NCBI RefSeq assembly: GCF_004535825.1
Contig: NZ_SGVY01000001.1
Location: 1 to 64,000 of the forward strand
Source: Segatella hominis
GTDB taxonomy: Bacteria; Bacteroidota; Bacteroidia; Bacteroidales; Bacteroidaceae
DNA: 64,000 bases
Reading direction: 5' to 3'
The translations under genes were made by a program, and so were the position numbers. Position 1 is the stretch's first letter, and each line of letters begins with the position of its first letter. Of this stretch, positions 9,574 to 19,294 are shown one piece after another. The notes under the pieces were generated by a model, which saw only the letters and a program-made list of their open reading frames with translations, was not told where the DNA came from and did not search any database.

Positions 9574-11238
9574 ATGGAAATACCTAGCTTTAACGCACTT
9601 ATCCAGAAAAGCATCATAGACCATTGGGATATGGATGCACTAACAGACTACAAGGGAGCAACCTTGCAGTATCACGATGTGGCTCGCAAAATCGAGAAAT
9701 TACACATCATGTTTGAAAACTCAGGCGTGGTAAAGGGTGACAAGATTGCCCTCTGCGGTCGCAATAGTGCCAACTGGGCTGTAGCATTTCTTGCTACCCT
9801 CACCTATGGTGCTACTGCTGTACCTATCCTGCATGAATTCATGCCAGACCAGATTCACAACATCGTGAACCACAGCGATGCCAAGTTGCTCTTTGTGGGT
9901 GATGTAGTGGCTACTCAGGTAGATGCTACCAAGATGCCTGGTTTGGAGGGCATCATCTACATTCCAGACTATTCACTAGTGGTATCCCGCACAGACAAGT
10001 TGACCTATGCCCGTGAACACCTCAACGAGATGTTCGGTATCAAATTCCCTAAGTATTTCCGTAAGGAACACGTACATTATTATATAGATGAGAATCCTGA
10101 GGAGATGGCGCTCATCAATTATACCAGCGGAACCACCGGTTTCTCCAAGGGTGTGATGGTACCTTACCGTGCGCTATGGAGCAACATCGACTTCGCCCAG
10201 CACGTATTGCCGAAGGAGGTCAAGGCTGGCGATTCTATCATCAGCATCCTGCCAATGGCTCACATGTATGGTATGTCATTTGAGTTCCTGTTTGAGTTTA
10301 TCACCGGTTGCCATGTCTTCTTCCTCACCCGCATCCCAAGTCCGGCTATTATCGCCGAGGCATTCAGCCGCATCAAGCCAGCCGTTATCATTGCTGTGCC
10401 TCTGATTATCGAGAAGATCATCCGCAAGAAGGTTTTCCCTAAGATACAGAACAACCGCATGCGCATGCTTCTTCACATGCCTGTCATCAACAAGAAGGTA
10501 CGCGAAAAGATATGCGACCAGGTGACTCAGGCATTTGGAGGCAACTTCTATGAGATTATCATCGGCGGTGCAGCTTTCAACAAGGAAGTGGAGAATTTCC
10601 TGCATAGCATCGGCTTCAGATATACCGTAGGTTATGGCGCTACAGAGTGTGCTCCTATCATCTGTTATGAGGACTACAAGCACTTCGTACCGGGTTCATG
10701 CGGTAAAGCTGCAAGAAATATGATGGTGAAGATAGACAGTCCAGACCCAGAGAATGTACCTGGCGAGATTTTGGCAAAGGGTCCTAACGTGATGCTCGGC
10801 TATTACAAGAACGAGGAAGCTACTGCTACTACCCTCGACAAGGAAGGCTGGTATCATACAGGCGACCTCGGCACGATGGACGGAGATGGCAATGTATTCA
10901 TCAAAGGCCGCAGCAAGAACATGCTCTTGGGTGCATCTGGCCAGAACATCTATCCTGAAGAAATCGAAGATAAGCTCAACTCCCTGGCACTCGTCAGCGA
11001 AAGCGTAGTGGTTCAGAAGGGTAATAAACTCATCGGTCTGGTTCATCCAGATTTCGACGAAGCGCAGTCTTTGAACTTGGGTAGAAACGAGTTGGAGGAG
11101 ATTATGGAACAGAACCGTCAGGAGCTCAACGCCATGATTCCTGCCTACAGTAAGATCAGCGAGATTCGCATCCACGATGAAGAGTTTGAAAAGACTCCTA
11201 AGAAGAGTATCAAGCGCTTCCTCTATACTGCAGAATAA
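9574..11238 (+). CDS. AMP-binding long-chain acyl-CoA ligase (paralogue 2)
   Basis: A 554-residue tandem duplicate of the previous gene. Whole blocks are shared (DALTDYKGATLQYHDVARKI, NYTSGTTGFSKGVM, KGRSKNMLLG, NIYPEEIEDKLNS, KKSIKRFLY). Differences cluster in the likely acyl-pocket region: GYGATECAPII replaces YGTTETAPF, and the segment around LPMAHMYGMSFEFLFEFITG differs from LPMAHMYGLMADVIFSMVEG. This suggests related but distinct substrates. The ATG follows AAGCAAGAAGAGT. A repeat-type terminator at 11265-11302 closes the unit. Confidence 0.88.
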   Translation: MEIPSFNALIQKSIIDHWDMDALTDYKGATLQYHDVARKIEKLHIMFENSGVVKGDKIALCGRNSANWAVAFLATLTYGATAVPILHEFMPDQIHNIVNHSDAKLLFVGDVVATQVDATKMPGLEGIIYIPDYSLVVSRTDKLTYAREHLNEMFGIKFPKYFRKEHVHYYIDENPEEMALINYTSGTTGFSKGVMVPYRALWSNIDFAQHVLPKEVKAGDSIISILPMAHMYGMSFEFLFEFITGCHVFFLTRIPSPAIIAEAFSRIKPAVIIAVPLIIEKIIRKKVFPKIQNNRMRMLLHMPVINKKVREKICDQVTQAFGGNFYEIIIGGAAFNKEVENFLHSIGFRYTVGYGATECAPIICYEDYKHFVPGSCGKAARNMMVKIDSPDPENVPGEILAKGPNVMLGYYKNEEATATTLDKEGWYHTGDLGTMDGDGNVFIKGRSKNMLLGASGQNIYPEEIEDKLNSLALVSESVVVQKGNKLIGLVHPDFDEAQSLNLGRNELEEIMEQNRQELNAMIPAYSKISEIRIHDEEFEKTPKKSIKRFLYTAE

Positions 11239-11264
11239 AACATCAAGAAATAAACATCAAAAAA

Positions 11265-11302
11265 GAGGGTGTGTCATGTACTTATTGACACACCCTCTTT
11301 TT
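11265..11302 (+). terminator. rho-independent terminator, copy 2 of dispersed hairpin repeat
   Basis: Twelve-bp stem (GAGGGTGTGTCA 11265-11276 with TGACACACCCTC 11286-11297), 9-nt loop, T5. It lies between convergent genes. The loop differs from the other copies while the stem is conserved. Confidence 0.85.
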
Positions 11303-11329
11303 CATTTCTTTATATTCATATGACATATC

Positions 11330-11929
11330 TTATAAAAGGACACCAGAACGGATACGTGACAACGTTTCCGGTGTCATCTGAAGATAATTAGCGATGTAGG
11401 TAAGCGGAGCACGGAGCACCACCTGCGGACTCAGATCGCAAAGTCGTTTGTAGCGATTAGGCGCAGACTCGAAGCGAACCAAATCGGCATGAATCTGTGA
11501 CTGAATCAAGCTCTCCTCCAGAATCTTACGATAAAGCATCTGGATATTGACATTGCGCATGGCAGCAGCCTCCAGTTTCGCCTTCGGCAAAGCATAGACC
11601 AATGTAGGTTCCAGTGCCTCCACCTGCAAACGGGTAGGTTCCTCCTTAAACAAGCTCTCGATACACATAAATATGGAGTGATCAACACCCAAGTGCTCGG
11701 TCACCTCCTTACCATTCTTAAAATAAAACTGGCGTACTAATCCTTTCTCTATATATGAAATGTTTCGACACACCTCACCCTCTTGAAGAATCTTTTCTCC
11801 CTTACCATATTTGATAGGAACGAGCAGACTCTCCAGCACATCTAATTCATCGTAAGTCATGGTACTGTACTTACGGGCAAGCTCTCTTGCGATATCTCGC
11901 GTCAGGGGCATGTTCTTAAATTCTTGCAT
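11330..11929 (-). CDS. Crp/Fnr-family transcriptional regulator
   Basis: Cytoplasmic regulator of 199 residues. The N-terminal cyclic-nucleotide-binding-like beta roll spans about 25-140 (KYGKGEKILQEGEVCRNISYIEKGLVRQFY), followed by a long dimerisation helix and a compact C-terminal helix-turn-helix with recognition helix APLTYIANYLQMTPETLSRIR. The cAMP phosphate-binding residues of CRP and the Fe-S cysteines of FNR are not evident, so the effector is unknown. It is transcribed alone on the minus strand, convergent with the acyl-CoA ligases. An in-frame ATG six codons in (11911) is an alternative start. Confidence 0.88.
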   Translation of the reverse strand: MQEFKNMPLTRDIARELARKYSTMTYDELDVLESLLVPIKYGKGEKILQEGEVCRNISYIEKGLVRQFYFKNGKEVTEHLGVDHSIFMCIESLFKEEPTRLQVEALEPTLVYALPKAKLEAAAMRNVNIQMLYRKILEESLIQSQIHADLVRFESAPNRYKRLCDLSPQVVLRAPLTYIANYLQMTPETLSRIRSGVLL

Positions 11930-12000
11930 TTCTACAATCCTCCTTATTTTGGTCCCCCATATGTGCTCTACAGATGAGGGAAATTTATAATATTGTATGG

Positions 12001-13794
12001 TTAGTCTAACTTAAGTACTGCAAGGAAAGCCTTCTGAGGCACCTCTACATTACCAATCTGTTTCATACGCTTTTTACCCTTCTTCTGCTTCTCCAACAAT
12101 TTGCGCTTACGGCTCACGTCACCACCATAACACTTGGCTGTAACGTCTTTACGTACCTGCTTGATGGTTTCACGCGCCACAATCTTCGCTCCGATAGCTG
12201 CCTGAATGGCAATATCAAACTGCTGGCGTGGAATCAGGTCTTTCAGTTTCTCGCACATTCTGCGACCGAAAGCCACTGCATTGTCACGGTGGGTCAGCGT
12301 ACTCAGGGCATCCACTGGTTCACCATTGAGCAAGATGTCGAGCTTCACCAGATCAGAGTGGCGGAAGCAGTCGATATGGTAGTCGAAGGAAGCGTAACCC
12401 TTCGAGATACTCTTCAGTTTATCATAGAAGTCGATGACAATCTCACCGAGAGGCAGCATAAAGTGCAGTTCCACACGGTTGCCACTCACATATTCCTGAT
12501 TGATGAGTTCGCCTCGCTTATCCAGACATAATTTCATGATAGGACCGATATAGTCACATGCCGTGATGATAGTGGCACGGATATAGGGTTCCTCAATATG
12601 GTCTATCATCGTAGGATCAGGCAATCCCGAAGGATTGTGAACCTCTTTCTCACCGCCCTGTTTGTCATATACCATATAGGAAACGTTAGGCACCGTGGTG
12701 ATGACATCCATATTAAACTCGCGGTCTAATCGTTCCTGCACAATTTCCATGTGGAGCAGACCGAGGAATCCGCATCGGAAACCGAAGCCTAATGCCACCG
12801 AACTCTCTGGCGAGAAGGTAAGGGAAGCATCATTGAGCTGCAATTTCTCCAGCGAAGCACGAAGGTTCTCATAATCGCTTGGGTCTATCGGATAAACACC
12901 CGCAAAGACCATCGGCTTCACTTCCTGGAAACCAGCAATAGCCTTTTCGCATGGACGTGCGATATGGGTAATGGTATCACCCACCTTAACCTCGGTCGCA
13001 TTCTTGATACCAGAGATGATGTAACCCACCTCACCGGTACCCAATTCCTTGCGAGGAATCATGTCCATCTTGAGTACTCCAATCTCATCAGCATCATATT
13101 CCATGCCCGTATTGAAGAACTTCACCTTATCACCCTTGCGGATGACACCATTCTCGATCTTGAAGTAGGCGATGATACCACGGAAGGAATTGAACACAGA
13201 GTCGAAGATCAAAGCCTGAAGCGGTGCCTTGTCATCACCCTCTGGATGAGGAACACGATTGACAACAGCCTCAAGAACATCTTCTACACCCTCGCCCGTT
13301 TTACCCGACGCACGAAGAATGTCTTCACGCTCGCAACCAATGAGATCAATGATTTCATCTTCTACCTCCTCCGGCATAGCCGAAGGCATATCTATCTTGT
13401 TGATGACCGGAATAATTTCCAAGTCATGATCTATAGCCATATATAGATTGGAAATGGTCTGTGCCTGCACACCCTGTGTGGCATCTACGACCAAGAGCGC
13501 TCCCTCGCAAGCAGCAATGGAACGAGAAACCTCGTAGGAGAAATCGACGTGTCCCGGAGTATCAATGAGGTTGAGGATGTATGATTGTCCATCTTTTGCC
13601 TGATACTCCATCTGGATGGCGTGGCTCTTAATCGTGATACCGCGCTCTCTTTCCAAATCCATATCGTCGAGCATCTGACCCTCTGTGATCTTAATCGTCT
13701 GGGTCTTCTCCAACAAACGGTCTGCCAAGGTACTTTTACCATGATCAATATGTGCAATAATGCAGAAATTTCTTATCTTATTTATATTCTCCAT
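12001..13794 (-). CDS. lepA: elongation factor 4 (LepA), back-translocating GTPase
   Basis: Ribosomal GTPase that acts on stalled or mistranslocated ribosomes. Start chosen at ATG 13794 ([20 protein letters not shown]), giving 597 residues, the usual length; a longer frame to 13821 would use TTG and overlap the promoter. G1 is [10 protein letters not shown]2/switch I contains [11 protein letters not shown]3 is DTPGHVDF, G4 NKIDMP. The LepA-specific C-terminal domain is present ([28 protein letters not shown]). A minus-strand TAATTTTG lies at 13819-13826. No neighbour depends on it obviously; mnmA upstream has its own promoter. Confidence 0.97.
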   Translation of the reverse strand: MENINKIRNFCIIAHIDHGKSTLADRLLEKTQTIKITEGQMLDDMDLERERGITIKSHAIQMEYQAKDGQSYILNLIDTPGHVDFSYEVSRSIAACEGALLVVDATQGVQAQTISNLYMAIDHDLEIIPVINKIDMPSAMPEEVEDEIIDLIGCEREDILRASGKTGEGVEDVLEAVVNRVPHPEGDDKAPLQALIFDSVFNSFRGIIAYFKIENGVIRKGDKVKFFNTGMEYDADEIGVLKMDMIPRKELGTGEVGYIISGIKNATEVKVGDTITHIARPCEKAIAGFQEVKPMVFAGVYPIDPSDYENLRASLEKLQLNDASLTFSPESSVALGFGFRCGFLGLLHMEIVQERLDREFNMDVITTVPNVSYMVYDKQGGEKEVHNPSGLPDPTMIDHIEEPYIRATIITACDYIGPIMKLCLDKRGELINQEYVSGNRVELHFMLPLGEIVIDFYDKLKSISKGYASFDYHIDCFRHSDLVKLDILLNGEPVDALSTLTHRDNAVAFGRRMCEKLKDLIPRQQFDIAIQAAIGAKIVARETIKQVRKDVTAKCYGGDVSRKRKLLEKQKKGKKRMKQIGNVEVPQKAFLAVLKLD

Positions 13795-13818
13795 ATATAT
13801 TTTTCTCTCTTTAGTTTG

Positions 13819-13826
13819 CAAAATTA
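13819..13826 (-). promoter_or_regulatory. -7 promoter element of lepA
   Basis: Minus-strand TAATTTTG; places the transcription start close to 13812, leaving a leader of about 18 nt before the ATG at 13794. Confidence 0.55.
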
Positions 13827-13880
13827 CCTTATTTTTAGGAGAAAACCAAATTTTTCCCGTACATTTTTTGTTTTATCGTC

Positions 13881-14957
13881 CTAAACCGTGATTTCTCCCG
13901 AACCATAACAGCGATGGTGATTCTCATCATAAACCACACAGAACTGTCCTGGAGCCACTCCATGAATAGCCTCATCCGAGTGGATCATCCATCTGCCATC
14001 CTCCAGTTTTTCGATGGTAGCAGGATGATATTCCGGGGTATGACGGATCTTGAATGTGACCCGTGACATCGGCACTTCGCGAGTCAGGAAATGGAAATCG
14101 TGCAGCGGGAACTCCTGTTTATAGGCCGTCTGAGGGTCATAGCCATGGCTCACATAGAGGATATTCTTCTCTACGTCTTTCTTGATGACAAACCAAGGGC
14201 CGCCGCCGAAGCCCAGTCCCTTACGCTGTCCAATGGTATGATACCACAGTCCCTTGTGCTCACCGATACGCTTACCCGTTTCCAGTTCGATGACATCTCC
14301 CGGCAGGTCACCTAAATAACGGCGAATGTAGTCATTATAGTTGATTTGTCCGAGGAAGCAGATGCCTTGACTGTCCTTACGCTTGGCATTGATGAGATGT
14401 TCTCTTTCTGCGATTTCACGCACCTCATTCTTGATATGATGACCGATTGGGAAGATAGCCTTCTTGAGTTGCCAACTCTCTATCTGGGCCAGGAAGTCGG
14501 TCTGGTCTTTCACCGGGTCAGGACTGGTAACGAGCCACTTATCCCCATTCTCATCTATTTCGGTCTGGGCATAATGTCCCGTAGCGATGAGGTCATAATT
14601 GTGTCCCATCTTCCGATCAAACGCACCGAACTTGATGAGTCTGTTGCACATCACATCCGGGTTAGGCGTATATCCAGCCTTCACCTTCTCCATTGTATAT
14701 CGGGTAACCTCATTCCAGTATTCCTGATGACAATCCACCACTTCGAGTTTACAACCATATTTGCGAGCCACGGCAGTAGCCATTTCCAGGTCCTCCTCAG
14801 AAGAGCAGTCCCACTCTTCCTTTTCTTCCGGACCGATCTTGATATAGAAACAGTCGGGATGCAAACCCAATCGGGCAAGTTCCCATACTACCACTGAGCT
14901 ATCTACTCCGCCCGAAAGCAGCACCGCAATACGCTTGTCTATGATATTTTCAGTCAT
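13881..14957 (-). CDS. mnmA: tRNA-specific 2-thiouridylase MnmA
   Basis: Thiolates U34 of tRNA Lys/Glu/Gln using ATP and a persulfide relay. The protein has 358 residues, normal for the family. The PP-loop SGGVDSS is at residues 15-21. The two catalytic cysteines are in PNPDVMCNRLIKFG (about 107) and DSQGICFLGQ (about 205). The beta-barrel C-terminal domain has the usual GLGFGGGPWFV and final RCYGSGEI. A minus-strand TAATTTTG at 14986-14993 supplies a promoter. Bacteroidota often carry two MnmA-like paralogues; which one this is cannot be told. Confidence 0.95.
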   Translation of the reverse strand: MTENIIDKRIAVLLSGGVDSSVVVWELARLGLHPDCFYIKIGPEEKEEWDCSSEEDLEMATAVARKYGCKLEVVDCHQEYWNEVTRYTMEKVKAGYTPNPDVMCNRLIKFGAFDRKMGHNYDLIATGHYAQTEIDENGDKWLVTSPDPVKDQTDFLAQIESWQLKKAIFPIGHHIKNEVREIAEREHLINAKRKDSQGICFLGQINYNDYIRRYLGDLPGDVIELETGKRIGEHKGLWYHTIGQRKGLGFGGGPWFVIKKDVEKNILYVSHGYDPQTAYKQEFPLHDFHFLTREVPMSRVTFKIRHTPEYHPATIEKLEDGRWMIHSDEAIHGVAPGQFCVVYDENHHRCYGSGEITV

Positions 14958-14985
14958 TTCTTCTTATTTATGAATTAATTGCGTG

Positions 14986-14993
14986 CAAAATTA
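14986..14993 (-). promoter_or_regulatory. -7 promoter element of mnmA
   Basis: Minus-strand TAATTTTG 29 nt upstream of the mnmA ATG; -33 element not clear. Confidence 0.5.
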
Positions 14994-15035
14994 CAAAAAA
15001 AGTGCGATACCTAACTATAAATAAATAAAAATTAG

Positions 15036-15043
15036 TACCTTTG
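15036..15043 (+). promoter_or_regulatory. -7 promoter element of AspT/YidE transporter gene
   Basis: TACCTTTG 29 nt upstream of the ATG at 15073; no convincing -33 TTTG. Confidence 0.5.
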
Positions 15044-15072
15044 CACTCGAATTTTCAATTTTACAAGTAGTT

Positions 15073-16761
15073 ATGGATATCTTAAGAAATCTATTTTACG
15101 GCTTCCCTGACCTTTGGGGAGGCGGTGTAGCCCATTCTGTCATGATACTTGCATTGGTTATCACACTGGGCTTGAGTCTCGGCAAGATTAAGGTGAAAGG
15201 TGTTTCCCTTGGCTTGGCGTGGATTCTCTTCATCGGTCTTATCTTTGGGCATTTCTCGCTCAATCTGGATGAGCACCTGCTCCACTTCCTCAAAGAGTTC
15301 GGTCTGATACTCTTCGTTTATTCCATCGGTCTGGAAGTGGGACCAAGTTTCTTCTCTTCCTTCAAGAACGGTGGCAAGAGTCTCAACTTGCTCAGCATCA
15401 TCGTCATTGCCCTGAGCATCATTACCACGCTCGGCATCTACTCTATTTCCAACACCTCTATCACTTCGATGGCAGGTATCCTCTCTGGAGCAGTAACCAA
15501 TACGCCAGGTCTCGGTGCGGCACAACAGGCATTCAGCGATTTGCGCCATATCGATGCTCCATCCATCGCTGCCGGCTATGCCATCGCCTATCCGATGGGT
15601 GTACTGGGTGTCATCCTCTCTTTCATCATCTTGCGATTTGCGCTCCGCATCGACAAGAATGAAGAAGAAGCACAGGCTAAGCGCGGATTCGGACATCTGG
15701 AAGCTATGACCCTCAACACATTCTCTGTGAAGATTACCAATAAAATGATTTTTGGTAAAACCGTGAAAGAGGTACGCCATATCTTGGACCGTGACTTCAT
15801 GATTTCGCAGATACACCGTCCTGACAACGACAACAACAAGGAAATGGTCAACGGACAGACTGTACTCAACGAGGGCGACATCATCTATGTAGTGGCTCAC
15901 CCTATTGTACAGGAGCCTCTCATCGCACTCTGCGGTGAAAAAATAGATATGGCATGGGAGGAGTTTGGTAATGAGCTGATTACCCGCCGTATTCGTATTA
16001 CCAAGCCAGGCATCAACGGAAAGACCATCTCACAGATGCAGATTCGCTCTAACTTAGGTACCAACATCACTCGTGTAAACCGTGCAGGCGTCGATCTGAT
16101 AGCCACACCAAATTTGAAACTTCAATTGGGCGACCGTGTTACCGTAGTAGGTACAGAACTCGCCATCAGTCATACAGAGAAAGTATTGGGTAACCAGATG
16201 AAACGACTCAACTACCCTAACCTGATTCCTATCTTCTTGGGTATCATGCTCGGTTGTATCGTTGCCAATATTCCTTTCTTCATCCCAGGCATCAACGAGA
16301 ACCTGCGTCTTGGACTGACCGGTGGACCATTGGTAGTAGCCATCCTGATAGGTTATTTCGGTCCGAAGTACAACCTCGTGACTTACAATACGATATCCGC
16401 CAACCTCATGTTGCGAGAGATAGGTATCTGTATCTTCCTGGCATGTGTTGGACTCGGTACAGGAGAGCAGTTCATTGAGACGGTGGCTACCGAGAAGGGT
16501 ATGATCTGGATTCTCTATGGCATCGGCATCACCATGATTCCAATCCTGTTGGGCGGTATCATCGGCCGTTACCTGTTCCACATCAATTACTTCACCCTGC
16601 TTGGCGTATTGGCTGGCGCCAACACGAACCCATCGGCTTTGGCATACGTAAGAGAACAGACCTCAGCCGATTCACCAACCGTAGGCTATGCGAATGTATA
16701 TCCATTTGCCATGTTCCTGCGCATTGTAACTATACAGATTATTATTTTCGTGTTCGGATAA
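15073..16761 (+). CDS. AspT/YidE/YbjL-type membrane transporter with paired RCK_C (TrkA-C) domains
   Basis: Inner-membrane protein of 562 residues with two homologous hydrophobic halves (about 15-190 and 375-562) separated by two TrkA-C domains (about 205-295 and 300-370; NEGDIIYVVAHP and LGDRVTVVGTE are their typical strands). The repeated signatures GAVTNTPGLGAAQQA and GANTNPSALAYV mark the two inverted halves of the AspT/YidE antiporter family. AspT itself exchanges aspartate for alanine; the substrate of YidE-like members is unknown. The following exporter gene starts 54 nt downstream, so an amino-acid efflux unit is possible but inferred. Confidence 0.88.
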   Translation: MDILRNLFYGFPDLWGGGVAHSVMILALVITLGLSLGKIKVKGVSLGLAWILFIGLIFGHFSLNLDEHLLHFLKEFGLILFVYSIGLEVGPSFFSSFKNGGKSLNLLSIIVIALSIITTLGIYSISNTSITSMAGILSGAVTNTPGLGAAQQAFSDLRHIDAPSIAAGYAIAYPMGVLGVILSFIILRFALRIDKNEEEAQAKRGFGHLEAMTLNTFSVKITNKMIFGKTVKEVRHILDRDFMISQIHRPDNDNNKEMVNGQTVLNEGDIIYVVAHPIVQEPLIALCGEKIDMAWEEFGNELITRRIRITKPGINGKTISQMQIRSNLGTNITRVNRAGVDLIATPNLKLQLGDRVTVVGTELAISHTEKVLGNQMKRLNYPNLIPIFLGIMLGCIVANIPFFIPGINENLRLGLTGGPLVVAILIGYFGPKYNLVTYNTISANLMLREIGICIFLACVGLGTGEQFIETVATEKGMIWILYGIGITMIPILLGGIIGRYLFHINYFTLLGVLAGANTNPSALAYVREQTSADSPTVGYANVYPFAMFLRIVTIQIIIFVFG

Positions 16762-16815
16762 AAACGGACCCACTTTATAAAAAGATTATTTTATTAAGGA
16801 TAAAAAAAGACATTC

Positions 16816-18306
16816 ATGGAAAAGGAGAATGAATTAGGGGCAATCTTAGCCAATTCAGAAGAAAACAAGACATGCAAGTGTGGTAACGAGAAAGACAACT
16901 GCAAATGTATGGAGATTTCCGAGGCCGAACTTCGTAGAAAACTCGACCTTCTGCTCCGTACAGGAAGCATCCTCATGGAGAGCGCAGCCGACACCTCACG
17001 CATCATGCGCACAATGAAACGAGCTGCTGCTTTCTTAGGACTCGACGAGAAATACCTGCATCTCTACATCAACTGGAACGTCCTGATGGTGAACTATAGT
17101 GACGAGCAGCACTCGTTCTCTAAGTTCCAGCGCTGCGAGAAGCACGGCATCAACCTGACATCCATTTCAATGATCAGTAAGTTGACCTGGCGTGCCATCA
17201 AGGAAGACTATTCGCTCGACCAATATGAGGCAGCACTCAACGAGGTAAAGGCAACTCCACGCAGTTTCACCCCTTGGCAGGTAGCCATCGGCGGTGGATT
17301 TGCCTGCGGTGGATTCTGCATTCAGTTCGGTTGTGACTGGCCAGCATTCTTCTATTGTTCATTGGCAGCCATCCTCGGTTTCCGCCTTCGTATGTTCTTG
17401 CCTTCCAAAGGTTGCAATAACTATGTGGCTATCGGTATCTCAGCATTTGTTGCTACTCTTATCGCATGGCTCACCTCTTTCCTTTCGCTCAATCCAAGCA
17501 TTGCCAACAGCCTGCCAGATTTCATGCATTCTGCTACTCCTTGGCATCCACTGATGGCATGTGCCCTCTTTATCGTACCGGGTGTACCGCTGATCAACTT
17601 TGTGAGTGATATGCTCGACGGGTATATCGAGGTGGGTATGGTAAGAGCACTCAACACGTTGCTGATGGTTCTGTCTATGGCATTCGGTATCGCATTTGCC
17701 ATCCAGGTATGTCACATCGACAACTTTGTGACGGATCTCACCATGACTCCTCACCACGAATATTGGGAATTTGCCATCGCAGCAGCCGTATCAGCTATGG
17801 GTTTCTCTACCATTTTCAGTATTCCGAGAAGACTGTTGCCAGCAGTAGCCGTAGGAGGTATCATCGCCGTATGTTTCCGTAACTTTGTGAACCTCGGTCC
17901 AAGCAATGGCAATATCGGTCTGGATATGGGTTTGAGCATCGGTTCCTTGGCAGGTTCAGCCCTCATCAGTATCATTGTCATCAAGGCCCGTCACTGGTTC
18001 CACACTCCTCACCAGTGTATCACGATTCCAAGTGTAATCCCTATGGTACCGGGTGTATTGATGTATCGTGCACTCTTTGCTTTCATTGATATGCACGGTG
18101 TGGTAGGTGAGGTTACGGTAGGTATGAACAATGCAATCAAGGCATCGCTTGCTATCATCTGTATCGCTCTGGGTGTAGCCATTCCGAATGTCTTCTTCCG
18201 CCGCTTTATTGCAGACAACCGCAAGCGCAAGCTCTTCAATATGCTCGTGGAAAGAAAGAAGAAGAACGGCGAATTTGTGGATTTGCATGAAGTAGAAATC
18301 AAATAG
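16816..18306 (+). CDS. ThrE-type threonine/serine exporter (fused YjjP-YjjB), with N-terminal Cys cluster
   Basis: Membrane protein of 496 residues. Residues about 32-155 are the soluble ThrE N-terminal part (LLRTGSILMESAADTSRIMRTM is characteristic); about ten transmembrane helices follow, ending in the second ThrE domain (MVPGVLMYRALFAF). Family members export threonine and serine by proton antiport. Unusual is an N-terminal segment with C20, C22, C29 and C31 (CKCGNEKDNCKC), which looks metal-binding and precedes a possible internal start at M32 (16909). It probably shares a transcript with the upstream transporter. A repeat-type terminator follows at 18349-18385. Confidence 0.88.
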   Translation: MEKENELGAILANSEENKTCKCGNEKDNCKCMEISEAELRRKLDLLLRTGSILMESAADTSRIMRTMKRAAAFLGLDEKYLHLYINWNVLMVNYSDEQHSFSKFQRCEKHGINLTSISMISKLTWRAIKEDYSLDQYEAALNEVKATPRSFTPWQVAIGGGFACGGFCIQFGCDWPAFFYCSLAAILGFRLRMFLPSKGCNNYVAIGISAFVATLIAWLTSFLSLNPSIANSLPDFMHSATPWHPLMACALFIVPGVPLINFVSDMLDGYIEVGMVRALNTLLMVLSMAFGIAFAIQVCHIDNFVTDLTMTPHHEYWEFAIAAAVSAMGFSTIFSIPRRLLPAVAVGGIIAVCFRNFVNLGPSNGNIGLDMGLSIGSLAGSALISIIVIKARHWFHTPHQCITIPSVIPMVPGVLMYRALFAFIDMHGVVGEVTVGMNNAIKASLAIICIALGVAIPNVFFRRFIADNRKRKLFNMLVERKKKNGEFVDLHEVEIK

Positions 18307-18348
18307 AGCCTTATTTCATCAAAAAGAACAAGACTCAATTATTATAAT

Positions 18349-18385
18349 AAGGGTGTGTCATGGAATTATGACACACCCTTTTTTT
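18349..18385 (+). terminator. rho-independent terminator, copy 3 of dispersed hairpin repeat
   Basis: Thirteen-bp stem (AAGGGTGTGTCAT 18349-18361 with its complement 18368-18380), 6-nt loop, long T tract. Repeat B sequence (TTCATCGGATTACGCGGAGTTATCGG) follows at about 18396-18427. Confidence 0.85.
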
Positions 18386-18517
18386 CTTCATTATTTTTAT
18401 TCATCGGATTACGCGGAGTTATCGGATGAAAAAACAATGAATAAATCCGATGAAGAAAAACTATAAAGAAAACTGATAAAGAAAGATGAATAAAATGATA
18501 TCATGAAAATTGATTCT

Positions 18518-18583
18518 CTGGGCAAGGAAAAATTTACGGCTGGGCAAGGAGAAATTTTTCCCTGGGCAGGGAAAAATAAAAGT
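18518..18583. repeat. three tandem 22-bp units
   Basis: Units start at 18518, 18540 and 18562, each beginning CTGGGCAAGG or CTGGGCAGGG. Units 1 and 2 also carry a 10-bp inverted pair (GGAAAAATTT / AAATTTTTCC). Noncoding spacer upstream of the menaquinone genes; the rest of 18386-18729 shows no gene. Confidence 0.75.
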
Positions 18584-18729
18584 GGGTCATGACTCTCGGA
18601 AAAGAAGCGCTTCTGATAAATGTCCTGTCCTTTACAAGGATGTAAATATCTTTTCTCATTTTTGATGGCATATTTTGTTTTATTAATGATTTTTTCTTCT
18701 TTTTCTCTCCCTATTTCAATTATTTGTTG

Positions 18730-18737
18730 TATCTTTG
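18730..18737 (+). promoter_or_regulatory. -7 promoter element of menaquinone cluster
   Basis: TATCTTTG 33 nt upstream of the ATG at 18770. It lies inside a longer open frame from 18620, which argues against that longer start. Confidence 0.65.
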
Positions 18738-18769
18738 CCTTTAAACAGAACCAAAAAGGAATTAAGACT

Positions 18770-19288
18770 ATGAATATAGAACATTTTATTGATAGAATAG
18801 AAAAAACAGATGGTCTTTCCCAGACCCTCGGAATGCATTTTATATCAACTCCAGAGCCTGACACGCTCCAAGCCACCATGAAAGTGGATGAAAGAAACAA
18901 GCAACCTTTCGGATTCCTCAGTGGGGGTGCCTCACTTGCACTGGCAGAAAATCTGGCAGGTGTAGGTTCGTTGGCACTTTGTCCGGGCCAAATAGCCGTG
19001 GGCATCAACGTGAGCGGTACCCATGTTCTGGCAGTTTCTGAGGGAGATACCGTTACTGCATTCGGTAAACTCATCCATAAGGGAAGAACCCTGCATACAT
19101 GGAAAATAGATATCAAGAACTCAGCTGGAGACATCATCTGTACTGTACAGGTAACCAACTACGTCTTCACTCCTAAAAAAGACAGCGGAAAGAAGGTAAA
19201 CCTGCAGGATGCTGAGGATAAACCGCTACAGGAAGATGATACCCCTATGCAAGCAACAGAAAACCCATCAACCAATCAGGAGGACTAA
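18770..19288 (+). CDS. hotdog-fold thioesterase, probable DHNA-CoA thioesterase
   Basis: PaaI-type hotdog thioesterase of 172 residues, start ATG 18770 (MNIEHFIDRIEK) just after the promoter element. The catalytic stretch KQPFGFLSGGASLALAEN has the expected Gly-Gly and acidic residue (E in ALAEN), with VGINVSGTH on the following strand. An acidic tail of about 35 residues after the fold is variable. It is first in a run with menF/entC-like, menD and menB genes, spaced 6-53 nt, so hydrolysis of 1,4-dihydroxy-2-naphthoyl-CoA in menaquinone synthesis is the likely job (inference from context). Confidence 0.85.
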   Translation: MNIEHFIDRIEKTDGLSQTLGMHFISTPEPDTLQATMKVDERNKQPFGFLSGGASLALAENLAGVGSLALCPGQIAVGINVSGTHVLAVSEGDTVTAFGKLIHKGRTLHTWKIDIKNSAGDIICTVQVTNYVFTPKKDSGKKVNLQDAEDKPLQEDDTPMQATENPSTNQED

Positions 19289-19294
19289 AACAGC

